Part shown: piece after piece, positions 5,482 through 10,679 of the stretch | Numbering within the stretch: position 1 is the first letter of the stretch | Layout of the letters: each line of letters begins with the position of its first letter | Assembly: GCA_009704425.1 (NCBI GenBank) | Contig: WLEG01000044.1 | Span: forward strand, 1-10,679 | Reading direction: 5' to 3' | Length of the DNA: 10,679 nucleotides | Source: Actinomycetota bacterium | GTDB taxonomy: Bacteria; Actinomycetota; Acidimicrobiia; Acidimicrobiales; Ilumatobacteraceae | Notes under the pieces: generated by a model | What the model was told of the DNA's origin: nothing | Database searches by the model: none | The model's input: the letters and a program-made list of their open reading frames with translations, nothing else | Program-made: the position numbers and the translations under genes

Positions 5482-5904
5482 TCAGGAGCCGGGCAGGGCG
5501 CGGACGAAGAAGCCCCGGTTCCACTCCTGCTTCTGCTCGCCGTTCACGGTGATGCGCCATTCGTAGGCCTTGCCCGGTGCCAGCGACAACGGGGGAATCT
5601 GCACGGCCAGGTTCTGGTCGATGTCCGATCCGGGGCGGATGCCCGCGGGCCGGTCCACGTTGAAGGTGATGTCGAGGGCCAGAGGATTGCCGTTGGCGAG
5701 GGCGGGACGACCGTCCTCGTCGATCAACTCGGCGTGCAGGGTGATGGATCGACCGGTCATGTCGTAGGGGACCTTGGCCATGAACGCCAACGCGCTGGCG
5801 AACGGCCCGGGACCCACCTGGCTCCAGCCGGCGCCCGCCATCATGAGTTTGCCGTCGTGGGTGACGGCGTAGTCGGCCAGAACCACCTGAAGTTGTATCG
5901 ACAT
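5482..5904 (-). CDS. DUF6941-like small protein, unknown function
   Basis: This 140-residue soluble protein has no signal peptide or membrane segment. The N-terminus, LQVVLADYAVTHDGKLMMAG with AGAGWSQVGPGP after it, is the type seen in short actinobacterial proteins I associate with DUF6941 (from memory, not searched). The rest looks like an all-beta sandwich: alternating hydrophobic strands such as SITLHAELIDEDGRPAL, LALDITFNV and YEWRITVNGEQKQEWNRGFFV. No catalytic motif is visible, so a binding or structural role is likelier than an enzyme. ATG 5904 is preceded by GAGGAGG six bases upstream, the second clear Shine-Dalgarno in the window, and by a TAACCT -10. It is divergent from trmB; nothing shows a functional link. 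Confidence 0.82.
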   Translation of the reverse strand: MSIQLQVVLADYAVTHDGKLMMAGAGWSQVGPGPFASALAFMAKVPYDMTGRSITLHAELIDEDGRPALANGNPLALDITFNVDRPAGIRPGSDIDQNLAVQIPPLSLAPGKAYEWRITVNGEQKQEWNRGFFVRALPGS

Positions 5905-5910
5905 GGGCGG

Positions 5911-5931
5911 CCTCCTCGTCGGCGAAGGTTA
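5911..5931 (-). promoter_or_regulatory. -10 element and Shine-Dalgarno of the 5904 gene
   Basis: On the minus strand TAACCT (5931-5926) is followed by a short leader containing GAGGAGG (5917-5911), which ends six bases before ATG 5904. Unlike most neighbours, this gene has a conventional leader. Confidence 0.6.
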
Positions 5932-5957
5932 CCGGTGTCGTCGCCGCCCGTTACCGT
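5929..5957 (+). promoter_or_regulatory. Promoter of trmB, leaderless at GTG 5964
   Basis: TTACCG (5929-5934) and TACCGT (5952-5957) are spaced by 17 bases. The -10 ends exactly six bases before GTG 5964. Its -35 overlaps the minus-strand -10 TAACCT of the divergent gene, so the two promoters may compete. Confidence 0.5.
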
Positions 5958-5963
5958 GACGTC

Positions 5964-6644
5964 GTGCTGCGGGGTGACTCCGACAACCAACTGGTGCGAA
6001 CGTTCCGTCCACGACGACGCCGACTGGGTGCCGAGATGGGCGACGTGTACGAGCGATTGATCGAGCGTTGGAGTCTGGAAGAGGACGGTGATCCCCTTCA
6101 TCCCGGTGTCGTCTTCGGAGACGACTCGCGAACCATCCTCGAGATCGGGTGCGGACGCGGGGATCTGGCGGTGTCCTACGCCGTCACCCACCCACGACAT
6201 GCGCTGATGGCCATCGACGTGCACACGCGCGGGATCGCGAACATCCTCGCCGGTGTGGAGACTCATGAACTAGCCAACGTCCGGGTGATCGAGGGTGACG
6301 CGCAGGTGTTCGTGCGTCGACTGCCGTCGTGTTCGATCGACGAGATCTGGGTCTTCTTCCCCGATCCGTGGCCCAAGGTCCGTCATCGCAATCGCCGTTT
6401 GTTGCGCCACGATCTGATCGCCACCCTCACCGAGCCCTTGAAGGTGGGAGGTGTCCTGCGACTGGCGACCGACATCGCGGACTACGCCCGTACGGCCGCT
6501 GATGCCGTGGCCTCGTCGGGACGGTTCTCGGACCCCACGCTCGGCCGACCCGATTGGCGAATCGAGACGGTGTTCGAACGTCGAGGCGTGCGCGAGGGAC
6601 GCGACGCCATCGACCTGGCGTGGACCCGTGTGGAGGGCCCGTGA
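5964..6644 (+). CDS. trmB: tRNA (guanine-N7-)-methyltransferase TrmB
   Basis: TrmB uses SAM to form N7-methylguanosine at position 46 in the variable loop of tRNAs. The 226-residue protein has family length. It shows the SAM-binding LEIGCGRGD (59-67), acidic Asp85 at the end of the second strand, the TrmB signature FPDPWPKVRHRNRR (132-145), and the C-terminal FERRG motif (E-T-V-FERRG, in place of the common T-K-FE-RG) near 203-208. The basic N-terminus RTFRPRRRRLG fits the RSFxxRxxR segment of the family. The GTG start is chosen because a TACCGT -10 with six-base spacing precedes it. Its stop overlaps the ATG of the following flavoprotein by one base (TGATG), so the pair is probably co-transcribed and coupled. 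I see no metabolic reason for this pairing. Confidence 0.95.
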   Translation: MLRGDSDNQLVRTFRPRRRRLGAEMGDVYERLIERWSLEEDGDPLHPGVVFGDDSRTILEIGCGRGDLAVSYAVTHPRHALMAIDVHTRGIANILAGVETHELANVRVIEGDAQVFVRRLPSCSIDEIWVFFPDPWPKVRHRNRRLLRHDLIATLTEPLKVGGVLRLATDIADYARTAADAVASSGRFSDPTLGRPDWRIETVFERRGVREGRDAIDLAWTRVEGP

Positions 6645-7987
6645 TGTTGGGCGAGCTTCGCGCGGTGGTGGGAGACGACCACGTGTTCGACGGGCGGGGC
6701 TCGTCGTACGTGGTGGACTGGACGGGTCGATTCCGCGGTCACACCGACGTGGTGGTGCGACCGGGTTCGGTGGACGAGGTGCGCGAGGTGTTGCGCATCG
6801 TGCGCGCGCACGGACGTGCCCTCGTCGTGCAAGGAGGCAACACGGGTCTGGTCGGTGGCGGAGTGCCCCTGAACGGCGAGGTGGTGATGAGTCTCACGCG
6901 CATGAACAGGGTGGGCGAACCCGACGTCACCACACGGCAGATCGAGGTGGAGGCCGGAGCGACTCTGGAGGCGGTGCAACGGGCCGCGACGACGGTCGGT
7001 CTGCGGTACCCGGTGGACTTCGGATCACGGGGGAGTGCCACGATCGGGGGCACCATCGCCACCAACGCCGGCGGGGTGAACGTGATGCGATACGGATCGA
7101 CGCGCGTTCAGGTGGCCGGTCTGGAGGCGGTGCTGGCCGACGGCTCCGTCGTGTCCACGATGGCCGGTTTGATGAAGGACAACACGGGCTACGACCTGCG
7201 GGGCTTGATGTGCGCCAGCGAGGGCACGCTCGGCGTCGTCACCCGGGCCGTGCTGCGTCTGGTTCCCGCGCACGAGGTGCGCGAGACCGTCATGGTGGGG
7301 TGCGCCTCCGTCGACGATGCGCTCGACGTGGTGGCGACGGTGTGCGGAGCGAGTGAAGCGATCGACGCGGCCGAACTGATGTCGAGGCGGGGTGTGGATC
7401 TGGTGGCCGACGTCGTCGGAGCGCACCGCCCGTTCGACGCCGAGTGGTACCTGTTGATCGAGTCCTCCACGTCCGACCGGTCCGACGGCACGCTCGCCCG
7501 GCTCCTGGCGGGGCGCGATCTCGTCGCCGTGGCCGACACGCCGGCACGTCGCGACGCCTTGTGGAGGTTGCGCGACGAGCACACCGCGAGCATCGCCACG
7601 TTGGGGGTGCCGCTGAAGTACGACGTCACCGTGCCGTTGCGCTCGATGGCGGAGTTCGTGCGCGTCGCGCGGCAGGAGGTGGCCGCGATGGATCCTCGCG
7701 CGGAGATCATCTTCTTCGGTCACGCCGCCGACGGCAATCTGCACGTGAACGTGGTCGGGGCGGACCACGACCACCATGGTGCGTACGATTCCGCCGTGTT
7801 GGGGGCGGTGTCCCGGTTCCAGGGCAGCATCAGCGCCGAACACGGCGTGGGGGTCGCCAAGCGCGACTGGTTGCACCTCAGTCGTTCCGCGGACGAGATC
7901 GCCGCGATGCGCGCCATCAAGCAGGCGTTGGACCCCGACGGAATCCTCAACCCGAACGTTTTGTTGCCATCGGAACCGACGGCTTAG
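6644..7987 (+). CDS. FAD-linked oxidase, D-2-hydroxyglutarate dehydrogenase/GlcD-like
   Basis: This is a soluble flavoprotein of the PCMH/VAO fold that oxidises a D-2-hydroxy acid. It has 447 residues. The N-terminal FAD domain shows VVQGGNTGLVGG (61-72), DFGSRGSATIGGTIATNAGG (125-144) and DNTGYDLRGLMCASEGTLG (179-197). The C-terminal FAD-oxidase domain has KYDVTVP (325-331), GHAADGNLHVNV (359-370), AEHGVG (398-403) and LDPDGILNPN (429-438). The two His of GHxxDGNLH and the Glu of AEHG fit metal-binding residues known in human D2HGDH, and overall motifs are closer to D-2-hydroxyglutarate dehydrogenase than to GlcD, though glycolate or D-lactate cannot be excluded. The frame is open upstream inside trmB (to 6554). 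ATG 6644, overlapping the trmB stop, fits the family N-terminus (LGELRAVVGDDHV); GTG 6641 is an alternative. Its stop overlaps that of the convergent DinB gene. Confidence 0.93.
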   Translation: MLGELRAVVGDDHVFDGRGSSYVVDWTGRFRGHTDVVVRPGSVDEVREVLRIVRAHGRALVVQGGNTGLVGGGVPLNGEVVMSLTRMNRVGEPDVTTRQIEVEAGATLEAVQRAATTVGLRYPVDFGSRGSATIGGTIATNAGGVNVMRYGSTRVQVAGLEAVLADGSVVSTMAGLMKDNTGYDLRGLMCASEGTLGVVTRAVLRLVPAHEVRETVMVGCASVDDALDVVATVCGASEAIDAAELMSRRGVDLVADVVGAHRPFDAEWYLLIESSTSDRSDGTLARLLAGRDLVAVADTPARRDALWRLRDEHTASIATLGVPLKYDVTVPLRSMAEFVRVARQEVAAMDPRAEIIFFGHAADGNLHVNVVGADHDHHGAYDSAVLGAVSRFQGSISAEHGVGVAKRDWLHLSRSADEIAAMRAIKQALDPDGILNPNVLLPSEPTA

Positions 7988-8553
7988 CTGGTCATGCCTC
8001 CGAGGCCCACCAGGCCGCGGGCCATCTCGATCTCACCCATGTGGCGCAGTCCGTGTTGGTACAGCCAACACTCGACGCCGTCGAGCACGGTGAGTCCCTG
8101 TTCTCCGGCCACGCGGGCGCTGAACGTGCTGGCAATCTGTGGCGGGAACGGTCGTGAGATGACGACGCGATCGAGTTCGGCGGGATCGAGGGCGGCGAGC
8201 CAGTCGAGGGTGCGGGAGTAGACGGCGCGCATGTACTCGGTGAACGCGTCGAGGTCGCCGATGCGTTGGTGGATCATCTCATCGACGGTTTTGTGCTTGC
8301 CGTGGTCGTTCACGTGCACGCCGACCCGGTTCTGCCAGTCGTCGTTCCAGATCGGGAGTGTGCCGGTGAGCATCATGAACGAGGCGTCGTGCATGTTCAC
8401 GTAGTGGAAGAGGGAGAACGCGATGGGCAACACGCCCTCGCGTTCGAAGTGGTTCACGTGGGAGAGGTCCATGGTGGACAGGGCGTCCTCGTACAACGAG
8501 AACATGGCCTTCATGCGGCGATGGAGGGAATCGAGAACGGCGGGGTTCGACAT
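7984..8553 (-). CDS. DinB-like four-helix-bundle protein
   Basis: This is a 189-residue, all-helical soluble protein. A His-rich helix SLFHYVNMHDASF (47-59, His50 and His55) and the C-terminal YQHGLRHMGEIEMARGLVGL (165-184, with the HxxxH pair His167/His171) make the three-His metal site typical of the DinB/YfiT superfamily. Some members of that superfamily are thiol-dependent (mycothiol or bacillithiol) transferases, a role compatible with an actinobacterium, but the substrate is unknown. The ATG at 8553 is preceded by AAGACT with six-base spacing and a GTGACA -35, so the transcript is probably leaderless. It is convergent with the flavoprotein, stops overlapping by four bases, and divergent from the 8643 gene, with which it may share control. 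Confidence 0.82.
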   Translation of the reverse strand: MSNPAVLDSLHRRMKAMFSLYEDALSTMDLSHVNHFEREGVLPIAFSLFHYVNMHDASFMMLTGTLPIWNDDWQNRVGVHVNDHGKHKTVDEMIHQRIGDLDAFTEYMRAVYSRTLDWLAALDPAELDRVVISRPFPPQIASTFSARVAGEQGLTVLDGVECWLYQHGLRHMGEIEMARGLVGLGGMTS

Positions 8554-8559
8554 GTCGTC

Positions 8560-8588
8560 AGTCTTTCACGCGCCGGGCTTCCTGTCAC
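8560..8588 (-). promoter_or_regulatory. Promoter of the DinB-like gene
   Basis: On the minus strand GTGACA (8588-8583) and AAGACT (8565-8560) are 17 bases apart. AAGACT ends six bases before ATG 8553. The -35 lies within the first copy of a direct repeat. Confidence 0.55.
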
Positions 8589-8603
8589 GATCTTCTGTCA
8601 CGA
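8582..8603. repeat. Direct repeat CTGTCACGA x2 in divergent promoter region
   Basis: CTGTCACGA occurs at 8582-8590 and again at 8595-8603, a 13-base period. The first copy contains the DinB-gene -35. It could be a regulator site, or a duplicated -35 box. Confidence 0.45.
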
Positions 8604-8630
8604 ATGATGCCAGTAGTGCGTCGGAGGTGT

Positions 8631-8636
8631 TAGGTT
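8631..8636 (+). promoter_or_regulatory. -10 element, leaderless start of the 8643 gene
   Basis: TAGGTT is followed by exactly six bases and then ATG 8643; no Shine-Dalgarno is present. The -35 is weak. Confidence 0.55.
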
Positions 8637-8642
8637 CGTCCC

Positions 8643-9308
8643 ATGCGCTACGGAACGATCGACTTCGACTACGCCGCCGACCTCTCCACCCGGGAACCCG
8701 ACGCCGACGGACCGGTGTTCATGGTGAACTTCATGAAGTACCGCGAAAGCGCGGACTACGACGGGGTGAAAGGTGCCGAGGGGGCGACCCCGGCCGGCAT
8801 CTCGGGCGAGCAGGCCGACGATCTGTACAACCCCACGGAGGTGCTGCACAAGATCGGTGCCGAGGTGATGTTCTTCGGCAACGTGGTGGCCCAGGGGTCC
8901 GAGGGCGAGTGGGATCGCATGGGCATCGTGAAGTACGCGACGCGCCGTTCGTTCATCGACATGCAGAATCGTCGGGACTTCAAGGAGAAGCACGTCCACA
9001 AGGAAGCGGGCATGCTGTACACGATCGTCATGGGCACCACGCCGTCGGCGACGCACGCGCCCATAGAAAGAGCGAACTACGTGGTGTTCGAGTTGACCGC
9101 CGCCCCACAGTCGGGCGGGCCCGACGCGCGCACGGCGCGACTGGCCGTGGAGGGAACGATCATGGGCGACGGACGTCGTTGGGGCGATCTCACGATGCGT
9201 TGGACCGACGAGATTCCCGCGGTGCCCGCGCGCGACAAGGGTGGCGACTCCATCACGGTGGTGGCCAAGATCTCGATCGACCGCATGGGCAAGGGCCTCA
9301 CCGCCTGA
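8643..9308 (+). CDS. DUF1330-like dimeric alpha-beta barrel protein
   Basis: This is a 221-residue soluble protein. The N-terminal half carries a stretch typical of ferredoxin-like dimeric alpha-beta barrels (DUF1330/EthD-like): GPVFMVNFMKYRESADY (23-39), then IGAEVMFFGNVVAQ (71-84), WDRMGIVKYATRRSFIDMQN (90-109), RDFKEKHVHKEAGM (111-124), and TIVMG closing the domain. The second half, YVVFELTAAP onward, has the look of a degenerate second barrel with strand SITVVAKISID. Such proteins serve as monooxygenases, isomerases or dehalogenating enzymes, or as small-ligand binders; no catalytic residue can be named. The ATG start has a TAGGTT -10 six bases upstream. It converges with a cytochrome P450, 15 bases between stops, and diverges from the DinB-like gene. 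A shared catabolic role is possible but not shown. Confidence 0.82.
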   Translation: MRYGTIDFDYAADLSTREPDADGPVFMVNFMKYRESADYDGVKGAEGATPAGISGEQADDLYNPTEVLHKIGAEVMFFGNVVAQGSEGEWDRMGIVKYATRRSFIDMQNRRDFKEKHVHKEAGMLYTIVMGTTPSATHAPIERANYVVFELTAAPQSGGPDARTARLAVEGTIMGDGRRWGDLTMRWTDEIPAVPARDKGGDSITVVAKISIDRMGKGLTA

Positions 9309-9323
9309 GTCGGGCAAGCACGC

Positions 9324-10562
9324 TCAGCGAGGGCGGAAGCTGACCGGCACCGAGTTCGGTCCCAGAACGAAGTTGCCCCGCCGCCACGGAATGTGGTCCG
9401 AGGTCAACCGGATGTCGTCCATGCGGCGCAACAACTCCTCGAACATGATGCGCAACTCCAGACGCGCCAGCGGTGCGCCCAGGCAGTGATGGCGCCCGTA
9501 GGCGCCGAAGGCCACGTGATCGTTGGGCGTGCGGCCGACGTCGAATCGGAACGGGTCGTTGAACACCTTCTCGTCGCGATTCGCCGAGGGGTAGAGCAGC
9601 AACACGCGGTCTCCCTCGCGGATGAGATGACCGTTCACCTCCACGTCCTTGGTGGCGGTGCGGTTCATGTTGCGGATGGGGCTGCTCCAGCGGAGCATCT
9701 CCTCGATGGCTGTGGGGAGCAACGCCGAGTCCGTGCGCAGTCGGTCCATCTGGTCGGGATGTTGCAGAAGAGCGGCCACGCCTCCGGAGATGACGTGACG
9801 GGTGGTTTCGTCCCCGCCCACCAGCACCAGCATGGTCTCGAACATCACGTCGAGATCGGACAGGCTCTGGCCCTCCCACTCGGCGTTCACCACGAGGCTG
9901 ACGAGATCCTGTCCGTCGCCTCCACGTCGCTCGTGGACCTTGCGCATGATGTAGTCGTTCCACTCGACGACGGCGCGTTCCACCTCGGAGCGGATCTCCT
10001 CACCCCCGGTGGCGAACAGGTCGGACCAGTGGAGCAACATGTCGTTGTCCTCGCGGGGCAGACCCATCAACTCGCCGATCATCAACATCGGCAATGGCGT
10101 CGCGATGTCGCGCACGATGTCGCATTCGCCCGTGTCGATGACTCTGTCGATGAGTTCGTTCACGACGCGGCGCAGAAAGGGCTCGTGTTCGGCTACCCGA
10201 CGAGGGGTGAAGCCCGCTCCCACCAGTCGGCGACGCTTGGTGTGTTCGGGCGCGTCGAAGTTGATCATCGACGGAACCGAACTCTCGGGTCGTGAACCCT
10301 TGCCGGAACAGAAGGTGTGCCACTCGCGACTCATCATGGACACCAGCTCGTGGCTGGCGGCGCCCCAGATTCCGGTGTGATCGTCCCAATACAGCGGAGC
10401 CTCGGCGCGCATCCACGTGGTGAGTTCGTCGAAGTCGGCGTAGAAGTCGGGGGAGAGCAGTCGAATCTCCGGACGCGTGGGGTGACCCGCTTCTCCGCGA
10501 CCGCCCGTGAGCGACACGGTGAAGTCCAGTTCGGGATCGATCTCGTGGCGCTGTTCGTCCAT
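9324..10562 (-). CDS. Cytochrome P450 (CYP125/124/142-like)
   Basis: This 412-residue soluble bacterial P450, normal length, would insert one oxygen atom into a hydrophobic substrate using electrons from a ferredoxin and reductase. The heme-binding loop FGAYGRHHCLG (352-362) has Cys360 as the thiolate ligand and the one-residue-longer FGxxGxHxCxG form found in CYP125, CYP124 and CYP142, actinobacterial steroid and isoprenoid hydroxylases. Other landmarks are the helix-C HTKRRR (107-112, heme propionate contact), the helix-I GGDETT (249-254, oxygen activation) and helix-K ExxR (Glu288-Arg291). The substrate is unknown; a sterol side chain, terpene or alkyl chain is the reasonable range. No ferredoxin or reductase gene lies in the window. 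ATG 10562 is preceded by TAGTTT with six-base spacing, so a leaderless start. The N-terminal ~30 residues are polar and variable. Confidence 0.95.
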   Translation of the reverse strand: MDEQRHEIDPELDFTVSLTGGRGEAGHPTRPEIRLLSPDFYADFDELTTWMRAEAPLYWDDHTGIWGAASHELVSMMSREWHTFCSGKGSRPESSVPSMINFDAPEHTKRRRLVGAGFTPRRVAEHEPFLRRVVNELIDRVIDTGECDIVRDIATPLPMLMIGELMGLPREDNDMLLHWSDLFATGGEEIRSEVERAVVEWNDYIMRKVHERRGGDGQDLVSLVVNAEWEGQSLSDLDVMFETMLVLVGGDETTRHVISGGVAALLQHPDQMDRLRTDSALLPTAIEEMLRWSSPIRNMNRTATKDVEVNGHLIREGDRVLLLYPSANRDEKVFNDPFRFDVGRTPNDHVAFGAYGRHHCLGAPLARLELRIMFEELLRRMDDIRLTSDHIPWRRGNFVLGPNSVPVSFRPR

Positions 10563-10568
10563 GGGGCG

Positions 10569-10574
10569 AAACTA
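10569..10574 (-). promoter_or_regulatory. -10 element, leaderless start of the P450 gene
   Basis: On the minus strand TAGTTT is followed by exactly six bases and then ATG 10562, with no Shine-Dalgarno. A clear -35 is not visible. The region further out (10580-10679) is less GC-rich than its surroundings and shows no gene. Confidence 0.5.
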
Positions 10575-10679
10575 GTCAGCCCTCTTACCTGTTGGGATCG
10601 TTAAGCCGTCAATTTTGGGGGTTCATTCGCCCAAGCCCTCAACGAACGGGGCGACCGCCCGTGATGCTGGCCCGCTCCA

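Noticed and set aside
4160..5560. Long minus-strand open frame of 466 codons opposite the transporter and tRNA
   Set aside because: It runs through the tRNA-Gly and terminator and lies antisense to a clear EamA gene; its composition (Arg, His, Gln, Pro, Gly-rich) is typical of a high-GC shadow frame.
6554..6643. Upstream extension of the flavoprotein frame into trmB
   Set aside because: It overlaps the conserved trmB C-terminus, and the family N-terminus aligns with ATG 6644.
7025..7876. Minus-strand open frame of 283 codons opposite the flavoprotein
   Set aside because: Shadow frame: antisense to conserved FAD-domain motifs, with His/Gly/Arg-rich composition.
10577..10679. Possible operator or hairpin (TTGGG...CCCAA) upstream of the P450 gene
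   Set aside because: Only five pairs with a ten-base loop; not enough to support a site. No gene is visible in these bases.

Overview
The window is a GC-rich, tightly packed chromosomal stretch from an actinobacterium. I infer the class Acidimicrobiia from the look of several small unknown proteins, the actinobacterial-type P450 and the SAM riboswitch in front of metX, but no rRNA or marker gene is present to prove it. There is no sign of a mobile element, CRISPR array, prophage or toxin-antitoxin module. It reads as core or housekeeping chromosome, and the interesting signals are in how genes start and are regulated.

Layout: the left edge cuts an isocitrate lyase/PEP mutase-family lyase (+, ends 812). 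A promoter and a SAM-I/IV-type riboswitch (about 851-992) then control metX, homoserine O-acetyltransferase (1042-2208). metX meets a small membrane-anchored protein on the minus strand (2205-2594) with overlapping stops. That gene is divergent from an Fpg/Nei-family DNA glycosylase (+), whose true start appears to be an ATT codon at 2654. Next come a single-pass membrane protein with a long Pro/acidic tail (3483-4127), a 75-residue unknown protein (4173-4400) translationally coupled to an EamA-type transporter (4397-5305), and tRNA-Gly(GCC) with its own promoter and a strong terminator (5348-5461).

The right half holds a small DUF6941-like protein (minus, 5482-5904). Divergent from it is trmB (5964-6644), coupled to a D-2-hydroxyglutarate dehydrogenase-like flavoprotein (6644-7987). 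A DinB-like protein (minus, 7984-8553) converges on the flavoprotein with overlapping stops. A ferredoxin-like-fold (DUF1330-like) protein (8643-9308) is divergent from DinB and convergent with a cytochrome P450 (minus, 9324-10562). The last 117 bases are P450 upstream sequence.

Recurring theme: seven protein starts (2594-, 2654+, 4173+, 5964+, 8553-, 8643+, 10562-) each have a -10-like hexamer of form NANNNT ending exactly six bases before the start codon, with no Shine-Dalgarno. This is the architecture expected of leaderless mRNAs. metX and the 5904 gene instead have real leaders with Shine-Dalgarno sequences. This shared architecture supports the ATT start of the glycosylase, whose N-terminal proline must be exposed to act.
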